Shown here piece by piece: positions 13,223 through 24,592 of a DNA stretch of 64,000 bases. The first letter of the stretch is position 1, and the number at the start of each line of letters is the position of its first letter. The translations under genes and the position numbers were made by a program. This stretch comes from Paraphaeosphaeria minitans (Eukaryota; Ascomycota; Dothideomycetes; Pleosporales; Didymosphaeriaceae): the NCBI GenBank assembly GCA_015832175.1, contig WJXW01000012.1, positions 702,001 to 766,000 of the forward strand, given 5' to 3'. Below the pieces are notes generated by a model, which saw only the letters and a list, made by a program, of their open reading frames with translations, had not been told where the DNA came from and did no database searches.

Positions 13223-13765
13223 TCTATATTGGTAGTAAAAATATTAGCCCGCATGGCGGATGCATGATGAGACGTGAAGTCGGCGGAGCGTTCGGAAGTG
13301 CACTGCGCTGCTATGGCCAAAGCTTGCTAACACGTGACTTCGGCACATTGGGCAGCCGACGCCTCAGTGCTCCTCAATATGAAGAGCTTTCTTTCACCAA
13401 GTCTGCGAAACAGCTCTCTCGAGTATCGGCTCCAACCGCCAGCATCCAAACACAGTAGCTGGCGCATGGTAGATTGTACGTCACGTTGGTTTGGAAGATG
13501 TGTGGTACATTGAAGGGGTATCACGGCTTGCATTGCCATTGCCTCCGCCAATATACATCGGGGTAGGTATTGTTGCTCAAAAGGTCCATCTAAGTACATG
13601 TCATCCAGTGTTCACTTTTGCATGCGACACCAAGAACGCCTGGGCCGCGCAGCAACGCCCTCTTGAGATGTTACTCCCATTCAGGGCGATTCATCCTCAT
13701 TCAAGCTACGTAGAGCCCTTGGACCTTGGTCATTCCATCATTACTCCGTGCCAGGTTGCGCACAT
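13223..13765. other. Intergenic, no gene recognised
   Basis: About 540 bp between the 5' end of the glycosyltransferase gene and the 3' end of the L12 gene. It should hold the glycosyltransferase promoter and the L12 3' untranslated region. No open frame with a recognisable motif was found. Confidence 0.5.
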
Positions 13766-14378
13766 TTACTCGTCATCGGGGATCTCGATCTCGCCAGACT
13801 CAATGTCGTCAGAGACGTCCTTGGGGCTGCGGCCATCGACCTGGCAGCCGGTGCTAAAAGCAGTGCCGAGGATCTCCTTCACGGTACCCTTCAGATCCTT
13901 GGCCATCGACTTGAAGCGCATGGTCTTGGCGATGGCGATGATCTCATCGAGGGGGATGCTCTTGGTGTGCTTAATGTTCTTCTCCTTCTTCCTGTCACGC
14001 GGGGGCTCCTTGAGGGCCTTGATGACGAGCGACGAGGCGGAGGGAACAACGGAGACCTGGGCTTGACGGTTCTGGATGGTCAACTTGACCGTAACGCGGA
14101 GGCCCTTCCAGTCGCCAGTGGCCTTGGCGATATCTTCACCGACCTCTGTGCAATGTTAGCCCAGTTCGCTGTCGCACATCCTGCCGCAGGCATCGCAGGC
14201 ACGTACTCTTGGGCGAAAGACCGAGGGGACCGATCTTGGGGGCGAGCGCGGAGGAGGCACCGACTTCACCACCAGTGGCGCGCAGGTGGATGACCTTGAC
14301 CTCGGAGGGATCGAATTTGGGAGCTGCACATGTTTAGCCTGGCTGTAGCAGCCGATCAGAGGGACGATACTCACGCAT
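13766..14378 (-). CDS. RPL12: 60S ribosomal protein L12 (uL11)
   Basis: Three exons: 14378-14375 (ATGC only), 14323-14207 and 14145-13766, with introns of 51 and 61 bp, giving 166 residues, the usual length of eukaryotic L12. The product begins [20 protein letters not shown], continues through [20 protein letters not shown] and ends [13 protein letters not shown]. It is a component of the large-subunit stalk base, binds 28S rRNA and helps recruit elongation factors. A first exon of only four coding bases is well known for fungal ribosomal protein genes and fixes the start. The gene is intact although the RIP-affected block begins only about 560 bp upstream of its start codon. Confidence 0.97.
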
Positions 14379-14938
14379 GGCTAGTGCGGGAGGTAGTCTG
14401 TCTCGACTGATCCGGTTTCTTGAAGGGAGGGTGAGGTTGAGGAAAAAAGTTCAAGGCACAGCGCAAGATGTGATTTTGGAGGGGCTGCGTGGGTGGATCG
14501 TCTAAGCGAGCCGCCTTTCCCGTTCGGCCCAAGCCTTTGTCGCCGGTCTTTCCATGGTGCCACTCTTCCAGGGCTTTGCTCCTTGTGGCCCTTTTGCCTC
14601 TTGCTGTATGATGCATACCTCACAATACTCCGACCTGTCTTTCCTCCAACGTCATGGTATATGTATTCTAGTGATGCACCGCTGCGCAGCTCTCTATGCA
14701 CCCTATGTATTAATCAACGGTGCACAGAGTAGCCTTTCTGGCGCCCGCACGTTATTCTCTTAGGTGCATCACAATGTTCTTGGACCTGCGTGATACCGTA
14801 TAGATGTACTGGTAAAAACTGCGACTATAGCGGTGATTCTTCTGTATGAGTCCTACCGCTAGAGCTCTTGTTATTGTTAGAGCCTCGGGTACCCGGCACC
14901 CATTCGTATGCTATTGGGGTCACCTGATCCCGGGTATA
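14379..14938. other. L12 upstream region, up to the edge of the AT-rich block
   Basis: The promoter region of the L12 gene. Composition is still balanced and CpA/TpG are common, so RIP has not spread here. Short pyrimidine-rich stretches occur on the minus strand near 14410-14450. No other gene was seen. Confidence 0.5.
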
Positions 14939-14980
14939 TTAGGGCCTGTTCGGTCGCTGTCATCTCAGGGCCTGTTCGGT
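14939..14980. repeat. Doubled transposon terminus (GGGCCTGTTCGGT) after TTA
   Basis: GGGCCTGTTCGGT occurs at 14942-14954 and again at 14968-14980, a 26-bp period, with similar following bases (CATCTC versus GATCTC). The first copy follows TTA (14939-14941), the kind of 3-bp target used by PIF/Harbinger elements, and GGGCCTGTT-type ends are common in that superfamily. AT-rich, RIP-like sequence starts within about 70 bp to the right. No matching inverted copy was found on the far side. Confidence 0.6.
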
Positions 14981-15479
14981 GGGCGTGATCTCAAATCGTG
15001 ATCTGGGCTTGATCTTGCCCGGTTTTAGTAAAGCGCTAGCGTAGAATTTTTTGTTAGTGTAGCTATATAAATTGTTCTAAAGACCCGCTTCTAATATATC
15101 TAGATTAACCTATATTTAGTAACTACCTATCTAAAAGTCTTATCTTATTAAACTTTAGTATTATTAATTAATTCTCTATACTAACTCTAAGTACTCTAGC
15201 GCGTAAGGCGTTATAAAAGCTCTTATAGAGCTTAACGCCTACTTTATTACTAATATTAACTTTCTTTCCTCTATTACAGACGCTAGCATTATCTCTATTA
15301 ACATTTATAGTGTTGCTAACGCCTAGAGGGAACTAGGGTTAGAGTCTATAGTTACTATATATAATTAAGACGCTTCTCTTAGCGCTTATAAAGTAGGTAG
15401 AGGACTATAAGTAATATATAAATACTAGTTATAAGGTAATAGCGTAGCGTATAGTAGCCAAAAAAGTAGCCTTAGTATC

Positions 15480-16330
15480 TTTACTAGGTATAGTGTTATC
15501 TATTTAGTAGTGTAAAAATTACTATAATAACTATAAGATAGATTACAAAATCTAGTAAAAGCTAAATAACCTCTCTAGATTTACTATAAATAAGTTTAGC
15601 GTTGTTATAGAAGATAGCTAGGCGCTAATAGAGTACTTTAAAAAACACTTAGACGCTTAAAAATATTATATAAAGCCTCTAGTGTATAAGGACCTATACT
15701 AGCAACTATTTAATAGTGTAATTGCTAATAGAGCTAGGGTAAGAGATATTAATTAATTAATTATAGTAATAGTTAAAGGTAATAGTAAGAAAGATAGTAA
15801 TAAGATAAAGACTCTAAGGCCTTATAAAAAGCGTGTAAAGACGTTAACTATAGTAGAGAGATCTTATAAAAAGATAACTTTAGCTAATAAGTTAAGTAAG
15901 TAGGTTAGTAATATAACTATAGAAATTAGAGGATTAGTATAAGCTCTATTAAAAGATCCCTAGTAAGAGGTAATTAATTATTTTATAAGGACGTATAGTG
16001 TCCTAGATTACTGCTTAAAGATACTAATTACTAAGCATTTTAAGTCGCCCTTTATTACTAAGCTCTATCTAAGTCTTAAGCCTTAATTAGTGCAGAAAAC
16101 CTAAGTAAAGAATAAAGTAAATAAGTAGCTAGGTATTCTATGTAATAAGTAGCTGCGGCTGCACGCTATTAGGCTAACTTAGGAAGGTAATAGTAAGTTA
16201 AAAAAAAAGTAGGTTATAGAGTTTCTATAGAAAGTTGATAAGTATATAAAAGTAGATTAGCACGACGCGCTAAGACTAGTAATAGTAGTCTATACGCTAG
16301 TTAGTATTTTGCTTACCTTTTATAGTATTA
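15480..16330 (+). pseudogene. Myb/SANT-like DNA-binding ORF of the Harbinger element (degraded)
   Basis: In the plus frame around 15600-15770 a stretch reads ALIEYFKKHLDA, then KYYIKPLVYKDLYQ-like sequence, then QLFNSVIANRARVRDI. Spacing and residues match the fungal Myb/SANT-like domain (W..eylkkHP.A.kfr.kpl..yd.L..LF...iAtG). A basic, lysine-rich tail follows. Such proteins are thought to bind the element ends and help the transposase into the nucleus. Many in-frame TAA/TAG codons are consistent with RIP. The ends given are approximate. Confidence 0.6.
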
Positions 16331-16564
16331 CTACTCTAGTAACCTACGCCTTCTCTCCTATACTTTACTTTCCTAAATTACTTATTTATATAACACCTAT
16401 ATTTCTTCTACTATCTTCTTACGCTGCGACTTCTGCTCCTCCCTTATTAAAGGCTAATTTATTAGGCGTTAATTCTCTGCAATAGTAACCTCTTAGAAAA
16501 AGTTCTTATACTACTTACTAGCGTACGTAGGTAGCTGCTTAAACTCCTTACTTACGCTGCCTAT

Positions 16565-17368
16565 TTAATTAATTAGATTATGTATAGCTCTAAGAGCGTA
16601 TATAAGCTTAACCTAAGTTATAATATTAAACTTATAAGACCTATTAAAAATCCTCTAATAACGCTTAAAGACGCTAAACGTACGCTTAATAAACATTTTG
16701 GAAACTACTATACTAGTAATTAAATAGCTCCTCTACTATTTAAGGCCTACTATTTAGTAGCTGCGCTATCTCTTAAAGGCAATAGTGTACGTTATAATAT
16801 AGTATAAGCGTTATATCGCTGTTTGTATACCTAGCGTCTGCTAGGTAATACTTACCTAGAGGAGCTATAAATCCTTATTAATAAGCGTTTATAAGCACCT
16901 AGGCGTTGTAAGTGCTGCCCTCCTAGCTAGCTAAAACGTATATAAAGTTTATATTAAAGTTAACAGCCGCTAATACATTTTAGGAGAAGTATCTATAGTA
17001 ATTTCTATATTATTTAGAGTTGTCTACTAGTACGTAAACCTTAAAGTTTAACCTATTAAGAGCTCCTACACAGTCCTTAAAGAAAGGTATATATTTTAGG
17101 TTATTACATATAGCCTCTAGGCAGGCGCTAGAGGGTAAATATACAACTTCTAGGTATAGTAAAAGGACTGCAGTAAGGACTTTATAAAAGTTACTACTAA
17201 CGTTAGTAAAAGTTAGGTAAAATCTCTATATATATATATAGTGTCGTAGGTGCGTTTTCCTTAAGTGAGGAATATAAAAGAATAAGTTAAGTTATCCTAT
17301 CCAAAATCTATTATATAAATCCAACTACTCTAATGTTCTATTAGGTCCCTTTGTGTCTTGTCTAGTTA
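16565..17368 (-). pseudogene. PIF/Harbinger DDE transposase (degraded, C-terminal part)
   Basis: On the minus strand the catalytic-domain signatures are legible between stop codons. FKDCVGALN lies near 17060-17085 (family DCIGALDGTH, with the catalytic Asp now Asn). SQNVLAAVNFNINFIYVLA lies near 16935-16985 and EGSTYN near 16904-16925. IKRTFSVFKR lies near 16690, and VKLIYALRAIHNLIN comes before the stop at 16565-16567. These are, in order, the hallmarks of DDE_Tnp_4/Harbinger transposases. The N-terminal part would lie beyond the A1 insertion at 17374. It is inactive because of many TAA/TAG codons. Confidence 0.8.
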
Positions 17369-17373
17369 GCGCT

Positions 17374-17785
17374 TGTTAAGATCCGAAGGCTAGGCCTCCT
17401 GGGATTTTCATATGTATCTACATTCGTTGTTTAAGTGGCATAGCACAAAAGGTTACATAACCTAATTAGTGTAATTAGAGCGCCAAGATAACTAATTAGA
17501 CTAAGCACTTAATATACTAAGTAACTAATTAGTACTTAATTAGTTTAATTAGAGCGATTAGTCCACTAATCGCTTAAAGTATATAGGAACACAAAAATAG
17601 GCTCTCTATACTTGTGTTTAATCTATTTATTAATCTATTATTTAGATTCTAGCAGACTAAATTATTAACTTATTACACTTTATTAAAATACTAATATATT
17701 AACAAGACCTTCTACCTTCTATAAGTACTCCTACCTAAGAACTAACCTTAACCCTTTAGGACTAGCTACGCTCTTAGATTTAACA
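17374..17785 (+). repeat. 5' LTR of A1
   Basis: 412 bp from TGTTAAGATCCGAAGGC to TTAGATTTAACA (TG...CA ends). It retains more CA/TG dinucleotides than the interior. It contains many CTAATTAG direct repeats and a palindrome at 17553-17574 (arms AGCGATTAGT, spacer CC). Other copies: 37777-38188, 39634-40044, 45929-46339, 57048-57459. Confidence 0.93.
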
Positions 17786-18238
17786 TCTTAAACACCCTTA
17801 ATATAAGTACTTTATAAACTCTTACCTCTTCTATAGCTTTAGGTGCCGCTAAGATTACTCTTATAAAGAATAGTAGTAAGGCGTATAAACCTAATCTCTA
17901 CTTTAGTAAATAATCTTAAACTAACATCTAGATTTTCTAGTTAGACCTCTACTTCTTTAACTTAAACAAATCCTTTAAAGACAAAAAGAAGGTTATCTTC
18001 GCAGTAATATATATATAAAGAGATATAGGATTATAGATCTATTCCTACCTTAAAAAATACCTAAAAATAGACTATAATAACAATAACAACAATTACGTAA
18101 ATAAGTACACTAATATAGTTAATATTATTAAAGATTATAATAACTTTAAGAAATACCTTAGATAACTCTTTAGAATTACTAATAAGAACTCTATTATAAA
18201 AGTAAAGATTTAGACTATAACTTAGAAATAATTAGTAG
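17786..18238 (+). pseudogene. A1 leader and start of gag, interrupted by B1
   Basis: Begins just after the 5' LTR and matches 57460-57906 in copy A3 and, inverted, the right end of A2. Recognised by alignment to these copies; no domain is readable in this part. It continues at 24809 after the B1 insertion. Confidence 0.7.
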
Positions 18239-18243
18239 CTAAG

Positions 18244-18459
18244 TGTAATAGGTAGATCACAATATTATTGTGGTGTTGTGGTATCTAGCGCCAAGGCCTT
18301 ATAGAGGGTCTGTGCGCTAAGCAAGCTAGCTACGCAAAACCTGCACCGCGCGTTTACTTAACATAAGATAAGTATTATTCTATTAATATTACTAGAGTTA
18401 TTCTTTTACTATCCTTCCTAGTGTGAAGTAAGTACTATTGCCTATAACTAGACTTTATA
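18244..18459 (+). repeat. 5' LTR of B1
   Basis: 216 bp starting TGTAATAGGTAGATCAC and ending ACTAGACTTTATA; the family consensus ends are TGTAACGGG and GACCTCACA. Other copies: 24593-24808, 27061-27276, 60525-60740. Confidence 0.93.
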
Positions 18460-21400
18460 TAATAATACTTTATCTACAACAGTCTAAGGATAGCTCCTAG
18501 AGTTACATAAGCTATTAGTAGAGGGTAGACTTTACTTAAAGCCCCTAAAGGCAGCAAAGACCCTTTTATCTAGTATATAGGAGGAGAGCTAGTAATATAT
18601 AACTTAAGCCTACCTTTAACACTTAAGTAGTGTATCCTAGTTACTAAAAAGAAGCATAATAAGCTTTACGCTATATATTAACTTTATACCTTAGAAGATA
18701 AAATCTCTTAATTTAAAAGTATAAGCTAAACCCCTAGTATAGTAGCTACTACTAAGAACATTAAAATCCTATCTACTAATATATATAAGCGGGACGCGCC
18801 TATAGCGTATATAGTAATATATATTAAGTGTATACTTTAACCTAAAGACCCTACTAAATATAGAGGCAAGAACCTTAAAAAGTATTATAAATTCTTCTAT
18901 TTTTATAAAGTAGCTTTTCGCCTCTTACTACAAGAATTTGTGTAGGATAGAAATAAAGTTATCTAGGTAATATAGTACCTTATAGGCGACCTAAAGAACT
19001 ATAGTATATATACTATAAGCGCACCTTTAAAGCTAAAGGAGAAATATCTATCTAGAAGTACTTTAAGTAGTATATACTTAACTTACTCTTAGACCTAGTA
19101 AATTATAGCCTAGAAGTAGCTATAGCGTATGCTTAGGTAATATAGTAAAAAGACTAAACTATTTGCTCCTTTATAACTTACCTTAATATCTTTAAAAATT
19201 AACTTATACCTTACACTAAAAAGTAAAAAGTGTAGCACCTCTTCTTTAAGCTTAAACCTAAGCTATAGTAGGCTATTACTAACTACTATTAGGTGCCTAT
19301 AACTAGAGAAGACCTTATTACTTTAGGCTTTACGCTTAAGCGAAACCTACGCTACGTACCTATAACATAAGAGTTAAGCCTATGTTATATATTAAAGAAA
19401 TCTAAAGATACTACGCTAAACTACTAAATATCTAAAAGTAATAGTAAGACCTAAAATAAGAAAAGTGTTACCTACTATAAGTATTATAAAACTAGCTACT
19501 ATACTAATAAATACAAAGGTAGTAATCCTAACTAGATTCCTATATAAGTAAACTATACGGGAAAAGCCTAAGCCTTACTTATAACCTAAATATAGTAAGG
19601 CGCCTACTAATTTATATCTTACTAGATATAAAGCGCACGTGTAGCGTAGCTAGAGATATAGGTCTAGAGAGGAAACTCTAAATAATTCTTAACCTATAGG
19701 CTAATATTAGCCTAATTAGCTAGATTATTACTATTAAAATAAATTTAAAGCCTATTAAAGGGGCTAAGCTCCCTAAACTAAAATAGATTAGGGCATAAAG
19801 GTAAAGTACCTACACTGCCTATACGCTCTAGGTGCATATTATAAATAATATAGAGGTAGAGCGCAGGATAAAAACTACTATCTATAGCGTTAATAAAGAA
19901 GGGATCCCTCTCCTACTTAGTAACCCCTTCCTATAAAAAGGTAATATCTACCTTAATTACAGCTTATAAATATAGCGCTAGGGCTATACTACAGCTTTAA
20001 TATAGCTTATTACTACAAAGGACTTTAAAGATAATATAAAGTATACTAGCTTAGATTTATTTCTTCTAAAGGTTTTATAAACAACTAGTATAAGCTTAAA
20101 GCACCTAGCGTATATTAATAAAGTATATATAGCGTAAGTACTATATATTCCTAATATATTACGCAAATATAGTAATGTATTTAATAAAAAAGTAGTATCT
20201 ACTTTACTAAATTTTAAGGAGTCTAATTATGCTATCCCTATTATAGAAAGAAAGGAACCTCCTTATAGACTACTCTATAATCTCTTAGAGTGGGAGCTTA
20301 AGGTACTTTAGGAGTATTTAAAAGATACCTTAAAAAAGGGATAGATTTAGTATAGCACTCGCCTAGCTAAAGTACTAATTCTATTTACCCCTAAAAAAAA
20401 TAGCACACTGTAGCTTTATATAAAATATTAAAGCCTTAACGCAATTACTATTAAAGATTATTACTTACTACTTTTAGTTAGAGAGACGCTTAACTACCTA
20501 TTAGGCGTATACTATTATACAACCCTTAATCTTTACAACACCTACTACAGAATTTAGATTTAGGCAGAAAATAAGTAGAAAACTATATTCTAAACTCGCT
20601 ACAGCTACTTTAAATACTTAGTAATACTATTTAGCTTAACTAATACCCCTATAAGCTTCTAGGCATATATTAATAAGGCACTAGCACTACACCTAGATTA
20701 CATATACATTATGTATCTAGATAATATACTTATCTATACCTATAATAAGAATCTTACACTTTATTAGCGTACTATCTACGCTGTGCTTAAATTACTACGT
20801 AAAGCTAAACTTTTTATTAATTTAACTAAGTGCATATTTGCCTTAGGTAAAGTATACTTCCTTAGTTTTATTATAACTACACAAGGAATCCGCGCTAATT
20901 CTATATATATAGTAACTATTATAGAATAACTATAGCTAACTAGTATTTAAAAGCTCTAGTTATTTCTAGGCTTTATAAACTTTTATAGGCAATTTATTAA
21001 GGTATATATGCGAGAAACTGCTCCTCTCTTAGACCTACTTAAAAAGAACTAAGTGTTCTAATAGTTAGTAGAAGCTAATAATACTTTTAAAATACTTAAA
21101 ACGTACTTCTTAAGTGCGCCTATCCTACGCTACTTAAACCTTACGCTACTAATCTAATTAGAAACTAATATATCTACTTTTGTAATATATAGTATCTTTT
21201 TATAGCTATTTAAAGACTAGAAGTGGCACCTAGTTACTTTTATATTAAGAAAACTTTAAGCAGTAGAGCTAAATTATAAGGTATATAACCTTAAGCTCCT
21301 TACTATTATCTACTGCTTTAAGTAATAGAGACATTATTTAGATAGCACGCAGCACACAATTTAAGTACTAAATAACTATAATAACTTACGCGGCATACGC

Positions 21401-23300
21401 GCTATATAGAAACTAAACCTATAATAAGTATAATAAGTAATATACCTAGCAGCTTTTAATTTTAAAGTAAAACACTGCCTAAGGAAAACAAACCTAGCAG
21501 ATAGACTATTATGAAGGGTAGATTACGTATAGGAGAACCTATTACTAACCTATTTATTACCTACCCTATAGAACAAAATACTGTAAAGGACTAAGCATAG
21601 TAGAGTAAGTAGATCTACAAATAAGCTAAGGACTAAGCATAGTAGAGTAAGTAGATCTACAAATAAGCCAAGCTTATTAGGCGTATATAAGACGCATGTT
21701 ACTAATATTTATAGAGCTATAAAGGTCCCTACTACTAGTGCTATAGTGTGTACGCTATACGTACTATACTTACTAGCTAAAGTATTAGTTAGTAGTAAAC
21801 CTATAACAAAAGAATCTAACTTTATTACTAAAGTTTAGTAGCTTTAGCAAAGGGATGCCTTTACTATTAAGCATATTACTAGCTTAAGGCGTAAAAGAAG
21901 CACTTAAAGTAGTAGTAAAGTGTAAATATAGCGCCTTAATAAAATAGAAGTCCTAAGGTATAATAGCAGATTATATATCTTAGATAAACTAGTAATTAGG
22001 TAAGAAATTTTGTTCTAGCACTATAATACGCATATAGTAGGCTACTTTAGTGCACGTAGAACACTTAAGGCTATTAAGAGGACTTACTATTAGGCTCTTA
22101 TAAATTAAGATATTTAGAAGTATATAAAGACTTATAGTATTTACTAAAAGAGTAAAGCTTTAAAGTATAGTAAGTATAGCTAGCTATTACCTCTTCTAAC
22201 GCTAAAGGATATCTTTAAGGAAGTCTTACTAGACTTTATAACTAGATTCCTACTAGTAAAGGATTAAGGTAGCTGCGCTTTTAATGCGATCTTTATAATT
22301 ATATACTACTTCTTTAAAATAGCTATCTATATCCTTATATAAAAAATATAGGATATAAAGGAATTTGTAGAAGTCTACTTCTAAGAAGTTATCTTAAAGT
22401 TTAGTATTTAGAAAGGTATTATATTTAATAAGGGCTCTACCTTTACCTCCACTTTTTAGGCAGAAATATACTACTAACTATAGGTAAAGCGTAGGCTTAG
22501 CACTACTTTCTACCCTTAAATAGATAGATAAATAGAGCGCTAGAATTAAACGCTTAAATAATACTTTTATATATTTATTACACCTCTATAAATAAACTAG
22601 ATTAAACTACTCCTAATAGCTTAATTTATATATAACAACTCTATCTACAATTTAATAAAAATAACGCCTTTCTATATAGTATATAGTAAGCACCCTATCT
22701 TTACTACGTCTCCTGTAGACAGTAGGCTAGAGGGGGAGCTACTAGATATAGTTAAGAGAGTAAAACATATATATAGCGTACGCGCATCGCTTATAGAGCA
22801 CCTATACTTAGTATAAGAGTATTAGAGCTAGTACTATAATAAGAAGCATAAGTAAGAGTTATTCTAGAAAAGTAACTTAGTCCTACTTAGTATAAAAAAT
22901 ATATATATACCTTAATAACTAAGTAAGAAGCTATTAAGAAAATTTATTAGGCCCTTCTAAGTGTAGAATATAGTTAGAATATAAGTATACTACCTACTCC
23001 TCTTACTACACTATTATATTTACAACGTGTTTTATATTTCCCTTCTTAAATAATAGAAACTAAGGCTAAAAGTAGAAGATATTAACACCTAGCTACTAGA
23101 GGTTACACCTAAAGGAGGAAAAGCTTAAAAAGTAAAAGAAATCCTAGCTAAGTAAATAAAAAAGAGGTAAAAGTAATACCTACTCTACTAAAAAGGCTAT
23201 AATAAGACTTAGGATACCTAGATTCTAGAGTTAGACTTTAAAGATATAAATAACCTAGTCTAAACTTTTAAAAAGAAAAGAGCTGCGCATATAAAAAAGA
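18460..23300 (+). pseudogene. B1 gag-pol, RIP-degraded, with chromodomain
   Basis: Domains readable across stop codons, in order: a zinc-knuckle-like motif with Cys positions largely changed to Tyr (about 19465-19515); a retropepsin region with a PLLLSNPFL-like end (about 19600-19960); and reverse transcriptase with YIMYLDNILIYT (about 20700-20745), which is the YLDDILIYS box with the second Asp as Asn. RNase H (about 21150-21450) follows, then the integrase HHCC finger (about 22015-22100) and integrase core with a GSTFTS motif near 22435. Last comes a chromodomain (about 23125-23290; VKEILAK, then KKR and QYLLY, KGY). The order and chromodomain place it among fungal chromoviruses. TAA/TAG at former CAA, CAG and TGG codons make it inactive. 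Confidence 0.9.
21588..21671 (+). repeat. 42-bp tandem duplication inside B1 pol
   Basis: Two adjacent copies of a 42-bp unit beginning GGACTAAGCATAGTAGAG, between RNase H and integrase. The length is a multiple of three. The equivalent place in B3 (about 63870) and in the inverted fragments (about 47850) has one copy, so the duplication is private to B1. Confidence 0.85.
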
Positions 23301-24592
23301 GGTAAAGAATATAATAAAAGTATATAAAACGCAGATATAACGTATATTATTATAAAGCACTATAGCTTAGGGAGCACTTATAGCTTATTAGGGGTATTTA
23401 CTTAAGGCCTATAGGCTAGCTTCTAAAAAGTAATCTAACTAAACTACGCGCTACCTATGCCCCTACTACTTATTATCTTTATTATCCTTACTATTCTTAC
23501 TATTCTTACCTACTACACCTCTAGTAGTAACCTCCTCTTTATTCTTTTTATTACTATTATCTAAGTCGCCTTTATTATAGTAAGGAGCAGACGCTAGATT
23601 AATCTAGAATAAGTTATTAGTATACATTTTAAGTGTAGGAAAGGTGTAAACTTACTATTTACTATATAAGGGGAGTAAATGCCTTAAAAGCATTAGTAAT
23701 CTAATACTACTCTACTAGAATTAAGCCTAGATACTAAGGGCTAGTAGTAGGCACCTAGGTTACTACACTTATAAGTGTACTAATATAAGCTATAACACAC
23801 TAGTAGTTAGCTAGCTCTAAGTTAAATTACTTCTAGTAATAAGCTAGCTTTAGGCCTACTACCTTTACACGCTTGTCTGTCTTACACTACTTACTTAGGG
23901 TCTCTATAACTATAATATAGTAGTAGTTACAAAAGGCGTATAGGCAATTAAGGCGCCTATTTATTACCTTTAGCACCTATAAGTATTAGCTAAAGCGCAT
24001 ATATAACGCGTAACTCTAGATATACTAAGTTATACTCTCTATAATTACCTTTAATATAATAGTTATAGCGCTTATTATTATCTTTAGCACAGTCTTTAGA
24101 GAGCTTTACTAAGTTCTATGTATAGTATATATAAGTTATAAGCACTATATTATAGTCTACGCACTTAGTATCTCTACTAAATATAAAAGTAGTAGTATTG
24201 CAGAGATTAGACTTCTTAATATATTTAGGTACTAGGTAGTATAGTATCTTAAGTAATTAAGGGGGTTATTTAAAGATTAAGCGCTTTATCTATACTAAGA
24301 ATAAGTTATATATATATTGTGTAGGTAAAGAGCACACAAAGATTAAAATAATATTAACACTATATAGCCCTATTACTCTATATTATAAGAGGCTATAGTA
24401 AACAGAAGGCGTAGGAGTCTTATAATAAATAATATATGTAATGCATTTATAACGTGCGCTATTTACTTATAATACGCTACTATTATATACGTAACGCGCA
24501 CCCCTATAGACACTCTTTTCTTTTCCTATAGAGTAAGGTTTTTATTAAGGCTATGGTATACTGCAGAGGACTACAGCTAGAGGGGGAGGTTC
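23301..24592 (+). other. B1 region between chromodomain and 3' LTR, unassigned
   Basis: About 1.3 kb with no domain I can recognise in any frame. It is RIP-affected like the rest and ends with the purine-rich tract at 24579-24592. It may be a long 3' untranslated region or hold an unrecognised extra ORF. Confidence 0.5.

Larger units (their letters stand above)
14942..17368. mobile_element. PIF/Harbinger-type DNA transposon, RIP-degraded, left part
   Basis: A decayed DNA transposon recognised from its transposase and from a Myb/SANT-like second ORF (entered separately). The two ORFs are convergent, an arrangement found in Harbinger elements. The left end is the doubled GGGCCTGTTCGGT terminus. 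The right part is displaced by insertion of gypsy element A1 at 17374, so any continuation should begin at 38189. No inverted terminal copy was recognised there. It is dense in TpA and stop codons, so it is dead. Confidence 0.75.
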
